DNA from: Streptomyces neyagawaensis
Lineage (GTDB): Bacteria > Actinomycetota > Actinomycetes > Streptomycetales > Streptomycetaceae
NCBI RefSeq assembly: GCF_023516595.1
Contig: NZ_JAMGBG010000083.1
Location: forward strand, 1 to 64,000
Reading direction: 5' to 3'
DNA: 64,000 nucleotides
The notes under the pieces were generated by a model. The model made no database searches. It was not told the DNA's origin and saw only the letters and a list, made by a program, of their open reading frames with translations. Of the stretch, positions 51,300 through 59,564 are shown one piece after another (positions within the stretch are counted from its first letter, which is position 1; each line of letters opens with the position of its first letter). A program made the translations under genes and the position numbers.

Positions 51300-52433
51300 T
51301 CAGTGCTTCTGGAGGACGCGGAGCATCTCCCGGTCCAGGAGGTGGCCGTGCCAGTCGTCGTAGGCGACGTCGCCGCGGCCGGAGTCGAGCACGCCGAACG
51401 GGCCGCGCAGATTCCACAGGGCCCAGCCGACGCCGTGGTCGGTGAGCAGCCCGAGCATGTCGTCGAGCCAGGGCAGCACCACCTGGTGCGGCACCGTGTT
51501 GTGGGCGCCGGTCTCCCCGGCGTGCACCCCGATCCCGGCGTCGGCGACGTCGAACCACGGCTTCAGGGATGCCGCCAGCTCGTCGCGGCCGTAGGGGCCG
51601 CCCTTGATGCCGCGGTCCCGCATCATGCGCGCGGCGCTCTCCTGCGCCTCGGGGGGCACGGGCAGTTCGGCGGGCACGGGCGGCAGTTCCATCGGCCAGG
51701 TCGGCACCGGGTCCATGGCGCGCAGCTGTTCGGGGGCGTGCTCGCAGCGGTAGTGGGACAGGGCGAGCGGGGCGAAGGAGTGCAGGCTCTGGGCGACGCC
51801 GCGCTCGGCGCACCAGTCGGCGGAGACCGGGGTGTACGCCCAGTCGAGGCCCTCGACGAGGAGCAGCCGCTCGGGGTCCTTGGCGCGGATCGCGTCGATC
51901 GCCGCGGCGTACACGGCGAGGATGTGGTCGTCGGTGAGGCCGGGGACGAGGGAGGCCGCGGGCGGCTCGTTGACCAGGTCGAAGCTGAGCCGTGTGGAGG
52001 GGATGCCCCGGTAGCGTTCGGCGAGGATCTCCCACAGGTGGACGAACAGGTCACGGGAGCCGAAGGGGTCGTCGACCCACAGCGAGCCGGGCTCGGGCTC
52101 GTTGTAGGGGTAGCCGAAGTTGGTGTGGCCGGGGGCCCGCCACAGGTTCAGCTGGACGTGGACGTCGTAGGTCCGCCCGAGTTCCACGACCCGGTCGAGG
52201 ACGGCGAGGCGTTCCTCGGGGTAGGTGCGGCGTTCGGCGTCGCCGATGAGGAACAGGTACGAGAACGGCACCCGGACGTAGTCGAAGCCCCAGTCGCGGA
52301 TCCAGCGGAAGTCGTCCTCGCTGATCCGGTGGTCGTCCATGGGCATCATCTCGCCCCAGCGGGAGCTGGTGGAGAACATCTGGTGCAGGTTGAACCCGCG
52401 CCAGCGGGGCAGCGGTACCCGGCTCGTGGGCAT
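51300..52433 (-). CDS. GH5 glycosidase (cellulase-like), no signal peptide
   Basis: A 377-aa (beta/alpha)8 glycoside hydrolase of family 5. The strand-4 acid/base is E156 in FDLVNEPPA and the strand-7 nucleophile E307 in HAGETGAHN; WRGFNL at the N-terminus and WALWNLRGPFG at the C-terminus are family hallmarks. With no signal peptide or carbohydrate-binding module it should act in the cytoplasm, unlike typical cellulases. Tightly placed between FAAL (38 bp) and the ThDP enzyme (27 bp), so it probably works on a pathway intermediate or a glycosylated product. Confidence 0.88.
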   Translation of the reverse strand: MPTSRVPLPRWRGFNLHQMFSTSSRWGEMMPMDDHRISEDDFRWIRDWGFDYVRVPFSYLFLIGDAERRTYPEERLAVLDRVVELGRTYDVHVQLNLWRAPGHTNFGYPYNEPEPGSLWVDDPFGSRDLFVHLWEILAERYRGIPSTRLSFDLVNEPPAASLVPGLTDDHILAVYAAAIDAIRAKDPERLLLVEGLDWAYTPVSADWCAERGVAQSLHSFAPLALSHYRCEHAPEQLRAMDPVPTWPMELPPVPAELPVPPEAQESAARMMRDRGIKGGPYGRDELAASLKPWFDVADAGIGVHAGETGAHNTVPHQVVLPWLDDMLGLLTDHGVGWALWNLRGPFGVLDSGRGDVAYDDWHGHLLDREMLRVLQKH

Positions 52434-52460
52434 GGCGTCTCTCCTCGTGTCGTTGCGTGC

Positions 52461-54158
52461 TCAGTAGCCGGCGGCCCGGATTCCCAGGGGCACGTCGGTG
52501 TCGGGTACGGGCACCCGGAGGACGGAGAACCGCCCCTTGAGGGCGTGCTCCGCGGCCCGGCCCATGGCCTCGTCCAGCGCGGTCGCGTCATGGACGGCGG
52601 TCCCCCAGCCGCCGAAGACCTCGGCGGTGTGCTCGGCGGGGGCGGCGGCCTCCCAGGTCGTGGAGACGTGCGGGCCGGTGGGGTCGGCGGCCCGCAGCCG
52701 CCGGGGCCAGCCGAAGCCCTGGTTGTCGAGGACCACGGTGATCACACCGAGGTCGAGGCGGCGCAGGACGTCCAGGGCGCCGACGCTCATCCGGAAGGCG
52801 CTGTCGCCGGTGACGAGCAGGGTGGGCCGGTCGGGGCGGGCCAGCGCGGCGCCGACGGCGGCGCCGAGGCCGAAGCCCATCATCGTCTGCTCGCCGGGGC
52901 AGACGACGGTGGTGTCGGGGCCGAGGCGGAGCAGCGGGTAGTGGTAGGTCCAGATGTCGTGCAGTCCGTTCTCCTGGACCAGGGTGATCCGGGTGCCGAG
53001 TTCCCGCTGGGCGGCGCGCAGCACGGCGCGGACCGGGGAGTCGGCGAAGTCGGCGTTGGTGTGCCGCGCCTGGGCGGCGCGGACGTGTTCCTGACGCGCC
53101 GTCCAGTCGGGGTCGGGGCGGGGCGGGTCGGCGGCGAGGCGGTCGGTGAGGGCGTCGATCGTCAGACCGACGTCGCCGAGGAGGGGCTGTGCCACCGGGC
53201 CGGCCTCGGAGAAGGCGGCCGGGCGGGCGTCCGCCCGGATGACCTGGGCGTCGCGCCAGGACCGCCAGCCCATGCGGGCGGTCTCCTCCATGCGGCTGCC
53301 GAGGACGAGCAGGGTGTCGGCGTCGTCGAGGAGGTCGTGGGCGGGCGGTGTGGTGTAGAGGCCGACGAGGCCGTACGCCCTGCGGTGGTGTTCGTCGAGG
53401 GCGCCGCGGCCGGAGGCCGTGGTGAACACGGGGCCACCGAGCAGGTCGGCGAGGGTGCCGAGGCGGCCGGTGTCGGCCCAGCGGGTGCCGCCGCCCGCGA
53501 TGACGACGGGGCGGCGCGCGGCCCGCAACGTGGCGGCGGCCGCGTCCAGTTCGGCGGACGGGGGTACGGAGCGCGGGCGGCGGACGGGACCGGCGGCGGG
53601 GCCCTGTTCGACGTCCCGCGCGGTCACGTCGTCGGCGATCTCCAGGACCGTGAGGCAGGGGCCGTCCGCCACGGCGAGTTCCACGGCCCGGCGGACCGCC
53701 CAGACGAGCTGTTCCGGGGTGTCCACGAGGTGGGTCCAGCCCGCGAGGGACTCGACCATGCGCCGCTGGTCCAGGTATTGGAAGGCGCCCCGGCCGATGT
53801 CCTCGGCCGGTACCCGGGTGGTGATCACGACGACGGGCAGCGACAGGGAGGACGCCTCGAGCAGGCCGGCCATGGCGTTGGCGAAGGAGGGGCCGGAGTT
53901 GAGGGCGAGCACGACGGGTTGCCGTGCGGCCGTCGCGTACCCGGCGGCGGCGCACGCGGCGATGCGCTGGTCGCCGATGACGCCGACGCGGAGTTCGGGT
54001 ACGGCGGTGGCGGCGTCGAGGAGGCCGGGGTCGTCGGAGGGCAGTCCGAGGACCATGCGGACGCCGGCGTCGGCGAGCGTAAGGGCGACCGTGTCCCAGC
54101 AGCCCCGGAGGGCCGGGGCGGCGGGGGCGTCGTCCGGTGCGGGGGTCACGGCGGTCAT
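52461..54158 (-). CDS. ThDP-dependent enzyme (acetolactate synthase-like), atypical active site
   Basis: A 565-aa three-domain enzyme: PYR domain (~20-185), central domain (~205-330), PP domain (~380-550). The PP-domain cofactor motif is GDSAFRM...VVLDNQGFG, a variant of GDG-N(n)-NN. In the PYR domain the position of the near-invariant catalytic Glu (HEQ or DER in relatives) reads D63-Q64-R65, so Gln replaces Glu. This suggests altered cofactor activation or a specialised carboligation/decarboxylation. ATG 54158 overlaps the ALDH stop (ATGA). The substrate is unknown; an aldehyde from the adjacent reductase is an attractive guess. Confidence 0.85.
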   Translation of the reverse strand: MTAVTPAPDDAPAAPALRGCWDTVALTLADAGVRMVLGLPSDDPGLLDAATAVPELRVGVIGDQRIAACAAAGYATAARQPVVLALNSGPSFANAMAGLLEASSLSLPVVVITTRVPAEDIGRGAFQYLDQRRMVESLAGWTHLVDTPEQLVWAVRRAVELAVADGPCLTVLEIADDVTARDVEQGPAAGPVRRPRSVPPSAELDAAAATLRAARRPVVIAGGGTRWADTGRLGTLADLLGGPVFTTASGRGALDEHHRRAYGLVGLYTTPPAHDLLDDADTLLVLGSRMEETARMGWRSWRDAQVIRADARPAAFSEAGPVAQPLLGDVGLTIDALTDRLAADPPRPDPDWTARQEHVRAAQARHTNADFADSPVRAVLRAAQRELGTRITLVQENGLHDIWTYHYPLLRLGPDTTVVCPGEQTMMGFGLGAAVGAALARPDRPTLLVTGDSAFRMSVGALDVLRRLDLGVITVVLDNQGFGWPRRLRAADPTGPHVSTTWEAAAPAEHTAEVFGGWGTAVHDATALDEAMGRAAEHALKGRFSVLRVPVPDTDVPLGIRAAGY

Positions 54159-55447
54159 GCGCGGGGCCCCTCGGCGTCGGTGTCGCCCCTGCCGAGTTCG
54201 GCGGAGAGCAGCAGGGGGCGTGCCGTGACGCGTCCGCCGGAGCGGACATGGCCGGCCTGCCAGCCGTAGCCGCCCAGCGGCTGGTTGCCGTCCTCGGCGT
54301 CGAGGGCGGTGCGTTCGCGCAGGACGACGCCGGTGCCGGCCCGGTCGCCGCGCAGGGCGTGCTCGCCGTACACGGACACGTACATACCGCGCAGGAGTTC
54401 GGCGGGGCTGTCGAGCCAGCGCTGGAGGTCGGCGCCGGTGGAGTAGCGCATCACGCAGACGACGGGGGCGAAGAACTCCGGCGGCGCGAAGGACGGGTCC
54501 CAGGACAGGTCGAGCACGGTCGGTTCGACGAGGCCGGTGCGCGGGTCCGCCCGGCCGCCGAAGGTCACCCGGTCGCGGTGCGCGCCGAGGAACTCCGCCG
54601 CCTGTTCCACGGCGTCGGGGTAGCTGAGCGGCGCCACCACCGTGCGCGGGTCGAGCAGCGGGCCGACGGGGACCTCGGCGGCGCCCTCGCGGAGCGCGGT
54701 GAGCAGGTCGTCCGCGATGTCGTCGTGGGCGAACACGACGTCCGGGCAGAGGCAGTCCTGGCCGGAGTTGAACATCCGGGTGCCGAGGATGTCGGCCGCG
54801 GCCTGCTTGACGTCGCCGTCGGCTCCCACGACCAGCGGGTTGGGCCCGGAGCCGAACGCGAGGAACAGGGTGTTCTCGCCCATCCGCTCCCCCACGCCGA
54901 TCGCGTTCTCGGGCCGCCCGTTGAACACGACGGCCTCGGCGTCGGCGCAGCGCCCGAGGAACTCGCGCTGCGTCATGGAGACGAGTTCGACGGGGTGGCG
55001 CCCCCGTAACAGCGGGTCGGCGGACATGATCCGGTGGATCTCCCGGGTCTGGGTCAGGGCCCGCTGGGAGGGGCGCATCACGATGTGCCGGGTGTAGAGG
55101 GCGGGGATCAGCCCGAACAGGACGTACGAGTAGAGCAGGTTGTTGGAGGGCAGGAAGACGCCGAGTTCGCCGATGTGGCGCGGCCGGTGGGCGGCGAGTT
55201 CGCCGTCGGCGCCCCGGAGGGCGGCCAGCGCGAAGCCGATCTCGTCCTCGGCGGCCCTGCGGGTGGCGATGGTCTCCAGGACGGCGACCAGTTCCTCCCG
55301 GTTGCGCCACACCGCCTCGGCGGCGTCCGCCGCGAAGCCGTCGTCGCCCGGTTGCCGGGCGGGGTCTCCTCCGTGGCCGGGCGCGGGGCCCATGACCGCG
55401 GTCCCGGACCCGTGCGGCCGGGGAGTGTTCGCCGGTGGTACGGACAC
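54155..55447 (-). CDS. Aldehyde dehydrogenase-fold enzyme, possibly an acyl-CoA/ACP reductase; TTA codon
   Basis: A 430-aa ALDH-superfamily protein, shorter than the usual ~480. The catalytic Cys is C232 in FNSGQDCLC. The segment that normally holds the general-base Glu (ELGGK) reads AFGSGPNPLVV, without an acidic residue. Loss of that Glu is typical of CoA-acylating ALDHs and acyl reductases, so reduction of an acyl thioester to an aldehyde fits better than aldehyde oxidation (inference). Codon 147 is TTA (55007-55009). Translationally coupled to the ThDP enzyme by a 4-bp overlap. Confidence 0.82.
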   Translation of the reverse strand: MSVPPANTPRPHGSGTAVMGPAPGHGGDPARQPGDDGFAADAAEAVWRNREELVAVLETIATRRAAEDEIGFALAALRGADGELAAHRPRHIGELGVFLPSNNLLYSYVLFGLIPALYTRHIVMRPSQRALTQTREIHRIMSADPLLRGRHPVELVSMTQREFLGRCADAEAVVFNGRPENAIGVGERMGENTLFLAFGSGPNPLVVGADGDVKQAAADILGTRMFNSGQDCLCPDVVFAHDDIADDLLTALREGAAEVPVGPLLDPRTVVAPLSYPDAVEQAAEFLGAHRDRVTFGGRADPRTGLVEPTVLDLSWDPSFAPPEFFAPVVCVMRYSTGADLQRWLDSPAELLRGMYVSVYGEHALRGDRAGTGVVLRERTALDAEDGNQPLGGYGWQAGHVRSGGRVTARPLLLSAELGRGDTDAEGPRA

Positions 55448-55512
55448 GTTTTCCTCCTGACATCGGTTCGGCCGGGGCCGCGCGGGGCGTTCGCATGGGG
55501 TGGCCCGGGGCC

Positions 55513-55734
55513 AGGGGGTGTGGTGAAAGTCCAGTGCGGTGCCCGCGGTGTCCGGTGCGTGGCCTGGGGTCCCCCCTGCTCGAAGAGCTTGGGGGAGTGG
55601 CGGACGAAGGCCCTCGTAGCGGCGCTACGTGGGTCTTTGGCCGGTGCCGCGAGTGGGGGTACCCCCTGCTCGAAGAGCTCGCGGGAGCGTGCCGGGCGCC
55701 GTGGGTGCTGTGCGGGACTTTCACCACACCCCCT
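55513..55734. mobile_element. MITE-like element, 222 bp, inside the biosynthetic operon
   Basis: Perfect 20-bp terminal inverted repeats AGGGGGTGTGGTGAAAGTCC (55513-55532) and its complement at 55715-55734. No ORF inside. The interior carries two CCCCCTGCTCGAAGAGCT blocks, each followed by GGGAG. It occupies most of the 354-bp gap between the dioxygenase and ALDH genes and can fold into a long hairpin. The ends differ from those of the 48.9-kb element, so it belongs to another family. Confidence 0.8.
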
Positions 55735-55801
55735 AGGGGTGTGGTGGGGGCCGGGCGGGGGCCGCCCGGCGAAGCGCCCCGCCGGCCGGTGCGGCCGCCG
55801 G

Positions 55802-56722
55802 TCAGCCGAGCAGGCCGCCGCGCAGGGCCTTCAGCGGGTCCCCGTTGTCGTACATGCCGACCAGTCCGCCGCCCTGCCGGGTGGCGTCGTGGGCGACGTA
55901 GCCGAGGAGGCCGAGGAGTTCGTCGGAGCATTCGGCGGCCATCGACGGCGGTACGGCGAGCATGTTGTTGTCGACCGGGCGCAGCCAGCCCGCGCAGTAG
56001 CTGAGGGCGATGCCCCGGCGGGAGCGGTCGGTGGTGCGGTTGGCGCCGCCGCCGTGCAGGACGTCGCCGCGGAACAGCAGGGCGTCGCCGGGTTCCATGA
56101 CGGCGCGGCCGATCTGGTCGCCGCGCGGGCTCTGGTCGAGCGGCCAGTGGCAGCTGCCGGGCACGACGCGGGTGGCGCCGGTCTCGGGGGTGAAGGGGGT
56201 GAGCGCCACCATGGCGCTGGCGTTCCAGGGGTGCTCCTGGCGCGGCAGGTGGGGCCACCACGAGCCGGTGTCGCGGTGGATCATCTGGGCGGCCTCGCGG
56301 GGGCCGATCTGGATGAGTTCGGCGACGCTGAGCAGGATCTCGTTGGACCAGGGGGCCAGCAGCCGGCGCATGCAGGCGACGATCTCGGGGTGGGTGATGA
56401 GGTCGTGGGAGGCCCTGACCTTCCCGGGGACGCCGTGCACGCGCAGGGTCCGTCGGCCGAGGAACAGGTCGTAGATGCCGGAGCCGGTGTCGGAGCCGAC
56501 GGTGCGGGGGTTGTTCTCCAGCCACTCGTCCAGTTCGCGGTTGAAGGCGTCGACGAGCGAGCGGTCGACCAGTCCGCGGACGACGGCGGCCCCTTGGCTG
56601 CGGACGCACTCGTCGATGGCGGGCCAGTCGTAGGGGGCCTCGAAGGCGGTCGCGTCGGGCCCGCTGTCCGCGTCGACCGCGGCGGCGAAGTTTCCGCGCT
56701 TGCCCGTGGCTGTGGTGTTCAC
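55802..56722 (-). CDS. Phytanoyl-CoA dioxygenase-family hydroxylase
   Basis: A 306-aa Fe(II)/2-oxoglutarate oxygenase (PhyH family). Metal ligands H149 and D151 in MIHRDTGSWW and H223 in LFRGDVLHGGG; the 2-oxoglutarate Arg is in TDRSRRGIAL. Expected to hydroxylate a carbon of the acyl or polyketide intermediate. GTG 56722 follows GAGGAG by 6 nt. It lies 26 bp after the ketosynthase gene in the same direction, and is separated from ALDH by a MITE-like element. Confidence 0.88.
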   Translation of the reverse strand: MNTTATGKRGNFAAAVDADSGPDATAFEAPYDWPAIDECVRSQGAAVVRGLVDRSLVDAFNRELDEWLENNPRTVGSDTGSGIYDLFLGRRTLRVHGVPGKVRASHDLITHPEIVACMRRLLAPWSNEILLSVAELIQIGPREAAQMIHRDTGSWWPHLPRQEHPWNASAMVALTPFTPETGATRVVPGSCHWPLDQSPRGDQIGRAVMEPGDALLFRGDVLHGGGANRTTDRSRRGIALSYCAGWLRPVDNNMLAVPPSMAAECSDELLGLLGYVAHDATRQGGGLVGMYDNGDPLKALRGGLLG

Positions 56723-56748
56723 GTTGTTCTCCTCGCTGCGTTCGTTGA

Positions 56749-58050
56749 TCAGTGGGTGGGCCGCCAGCGCCGCAGGACGAGGGCGGCGTTGTGGCCGCCG
56801 AAGCCGAACGAGTTGCTGACGGCGACGTCCACGTCGTGGTCGCGCGCCTTGTGCGGGACGAAGTCGAGCTCCTGGTCCTCGGGGTCGTCGCAGTTGATCG
56901 TGGGCGGGATGCGGCCCGCCGTGAGGGTCTCCAGGGCGGTGATGGCCTCGACGGCGCCGGAGGCGCCGAGCATGTGGCCCGTCATGCTCTTGATGGAGCT
57001 GATCGGGACACGGGTGGCGTGGGAGCCGAACACCCCGCGGATCACCTTGATCTCGGTGGTGTCGTTCTTGGGGGTGCTGGTGCCGTGGGCGTTGATGTAG
57101 TCGACGGCGTCGGGGTCGAGTCCGGCCTCGGCGAGGGCCAGCAGCGCGGCCCGCTGGGCGGGCAGCCCGTCGGGGTGCGGGGCGGTGACGTGGTACGCGT
57201 CGGTGGTGGCGCCGTATCCGGCGAGTTCCCCGTGGATGCGGGCGCCGCGGGCGACGGCGTGCTCCTCGCTCTCCAGGACGACCACTCCGGCGCCGGCGCT
57301 CATGACGAAGCCGTCGCGGGCCGTGTCGAAGGGGCGGCAGGCCCGCTCGGGTTCGTCGTTGCGGCGGGACAGCGCCCGGGAGACGGCCGCGCCGTTGACG
57401 TCGACACGGGTCAGGGAGTCGTCGACGCCGCCGGCGATCACCACGTCCGCGATGCCGAGGCGGATCATCCGCATGGCCTCGCCGAGGCAGGTGCTGCCGG
57501 TGGCGCAGGCGGTGGTCATGGAGGTGGACGAGCCCTGGAGGCCGAAGCGCAGCGAGATCTCGCCGCAGGCGCTGTCGACGCCGCTGCTGGGGAAGAAGTA
57601 GGGGCTGACGGCGCGGGGGCCCCGTTCGGCCATCGCCTTGGCGGCGGTCACGGCGTTGCGGGCGGGGCCGCTGGCGGTGCCGAGGATGACGGCGGCGCGC
57701 GGCGCCGTCTCGGGGGTGACCTGAAGGCCCGCGTCCCGGACGGCCTCCTCGGCGGCGACCAGGGCGAGGTGCACGGTGCGGTCGAGCCGGCGCACGGTCT
57801 TGTGGTCGAGGTGGTCCTCGGCGCGGAAGTTCTTCACCTCGCCGCCGAACCGCACGGGCAGGTCGGAGGCGTCGAGTTGAGTGAACGGGGCGACGCCGCT
57901 GCGGCCGTCCAGCAGGGCCGCCCAGGTCTCGTCCCAGGTCAGGCCGAGCGGGGTGATGGCTCCCCGGCCGGTGATCACGACCCGGCGCGGGCCCGGCCCG
58001 TACCGGGGCAGCGCGTCGGGAACTCCGGGGCTCGGTACGGCTGCGCTCAT
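56749..58050 (-). CDS. Beta-ketoacyl-ACP synthase II (FabF-like)
   Basis: A 433-aa condensing enzyme with a complete triad: C182 in TTACATGST, H322 in NAHGTSTPKND, and H359 with K354 in SIKSMTGHMLGASGA. As a stand-alone KAS with a cognate free ACP in the operon it could extend the activated chain by one or more malonyl units, or condense two chains. It overlaps the ligase stop by 4 bp (ATGA). FabF of primary metabolism is normally next to fabD/fabH/acpP, so a cluster-specific role is likely. Confidence 0.93.
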   Translation of the reverse strand: MSAAVPSPGVPDALPRYGPGPRRVVITGRGAITPLGLTWDETWAALLDGRSGVAPFTQLDASDLPVRFGGEVKNFRAEDHLDHKTVRRLDRTVHLALVAAEEAVRDAGLQVTPETAPRAAVILGTASGPARNAVTAAKAMAERGPRAVSPYFFPSSGVDSACGEISLRFGLQGSSTSMTTACATGSTCLGEAMRMIRLGIADVVIAGGVDDSLTRVDVNGAAVSRALSRRNDEPERACRPFDTARDGFVMSAGAGVVVLESEEHAVARGARIHGELAGYGATTDAYHVTAPHPDGLPAQRAALLALAEAGLDPDAVDYINAHGTSTPKNDTTEIKVIRGVFGSHATRVPISSIKSMTGHMLGASGAVEAITALETLTAGRIPPTINCDDPEDQELDFVPHKARDHDVDVAVSNSFGFGGHNAALVLRRWRPTH

Positions 58051-59564
58051 GTCTGCTCACCCTTCGCCAGAGCCCTGCGGGCTCGTTCCTCGAGTCGGGA
58101 CACATCGGTCTTGCCGTTGCTGCTGAGGGGGAAGGCGTCGAGCACCAGCACGAGGTTGGGCAGCTCGTAGGGCTCCAGCACCTTCCGGAAGTCCCCGGCC
58201 CAGGCGGCCGGGGAGCGTCGTAGGGGGTCCTCCACCACGAAGACCAGTCGCGTCTCGCGGTCGCCGTGCCGGACGGCGACGACATGGACGGGTCCGCCGC
58301 AGCGTTCGGCCCGGCGGGCCAGCGCGGCCGGGTAGAGGGTGTAGCCGTGCCGGGTGACGGCGGACATCCGGCCGAGGACGCGCAGCCCGCCGCGGGCGTC
58401 GAGGACGCCGAGGTCATGGGTGCGGAAGTCGCCGTCGCCCGGCGGCCGCACGGTGGTGCCGTCGGCGTCCAGGAGGCCGACCGTCGCGTCGGGGGTGCGC
58501 ACCCACACCTCGCCCGGTTCGCCGGGCGGGAGCGGGCGGCCCGCCGGATCGCGCACGGACACCTGGACGCCGGGCAGCGGCAGACAGTCCTCGGGGGCGT
58601 CGGGGCCGGCGAGGGCCACGTTGCCGAGCTCGGTGCTGCCGTAGCCGTCCAGCAGCGGCCGCCCCATGGTGGCCCGGAAGTCGCGGGCGAGGGCCGTGTC
58701 GAGGGGGCCGCCGCCGGTGCACCACAGACGGACGGAGCGCAACTCCTCCACCCGTTCCGGTCGCAGCTCGGCCAGGCGCAGCAGTGAGCGGTGGACGGAG
58801 GGCGTGGCGTCGACGACGGTCGCCCGGTGGGCGGCAACGGTGTCGAGGGCCCGGTCCAGCCGCCGGTACGGGGTGACGAGCAACCGGCAGCCGCTGAGGT
58901 GGGCGAGGAGCACGAGGGAGAAGCCGTACTGGTGGCTGAAGGGCAGCAGGGGGGCGAGGACGTCGTCGTCGCGGTACCCCATCCGCTCGACGGTGCGCCG
59001 GGTGTTGGCGAGGACCGAGCGGCCGGAGCGCACGATCGCCTTGGGTTCGCCGGTGGAACCGGAGGACCAGGCGATCAGGGCGTCGTCGCGGCGGGCCCAG
59101 ACGTCCAGGGCCGGCGGGGCCGCGGCGGTCCACGGTTCCGGGGTGCCCGGCGTCCGGGCCGGTGCCGTCTCCCCCGGTATGGGGGCCGGTGACCGCGCCG
59201 GGCCCTCCTCGTCGAGCAGGGCGCCTCGCAGTGCCGGCGCGTCGAGGGACAGCGACGGCACCGGGCCGGACCACTCCTGCGAGGGCGGCCCCTCATGGAT
59301 CAGCCGGTCGGCGCCGGCCCGTGCGGCGGCCGCCGCGGCCGACCTCGGTGACCTGAGGTGGTCCACGAGGACGACACCGGCGCCCAGGTGCATCAGGCCC
59401 AGCAGCACCGCCACGAAGGCGGGCGAGTTGCTCGCGTGCAGGGCCACACGGTGACGGGGCAGGACACCGAGGGCCCGCAGCGCGTCGGCGGTCCGGTGTG
59501 CCTGTGCGCCCGGCCGCAGAAGGGTGCCGGCGGGGCCTGTGGTCTCGTAGGTCGTGAGGGTCAT
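58047..59564 (-). CDS. AMP-dependent acyl ligase (ANL superfamily)
   Basis: A 505-aa adenylating enzyme: P-loop AWSSGSTGEPKAIVRS, PFSHQYGFSLVLLAHLSG, DGYGSTELGN (A5), and the C-terminal NGKTDVSRL with the catalytic Lys. The N-terminal half is short, and a Pro/Ala-rich insertion lies at ~115-150. The SSGSTG form and the overall length resemble acyl/aryl-CoA or acyl-ACP ligases rather than FAAL, so it is a second activation entry point. First gene of the minus-strand operon, starting at the divergent promoter region. Confidence 0.88.
   Translation of the reverse strand: MTLTTYETTGPAGTLLRPGAQAHRTADALRALGVLPRHRVALHASNSPAFVAVLLGLMHLGAGVVLVDHLRSPRSAAAAAARAGADRLIHEGPPSQEWSGPVPSLSLDAPALRGALLDEEGPARSPAPIPGETAPARTPGTPEPWTAAAPPALDVWARRDDALIAWSSGSTGEPKAIVRSGRSVLANTRRTVERMGYRDDDVLAPLLPFSHQYGFSLVLLAHLSGCRLLVTPYRRLDRALDTVAAHRATVVDATPSVHRSLLRLAELRPERVEELRSVRLWCTGGGPLDTALARDFRATMGRPLLDGYGSTELGNVALAGPDAPEDCLPLPGVQVSVRDPAGRPLPPGEPGEVWVRTPDATVGLLDADGTTVRPPGDGDFRTHDLGVLDARGGLRVLGRMSAVTRHGYTLYPAALARRAERCGGPVHVVAVRHGDRETRLVFVVEDPLRRSPAAWAGDFRKVLEPYELPNLVLVLDAFPLSSNGKTDVSRLEERARRALAKGEQT

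Noticed and set aside
51291..54269. 992-codon plus-strand frame
   Set aside because: Gly/Val/Glu-rich antisense of the GH5 and ThDP genes, whose catalytic motifs are clear on the other strand.
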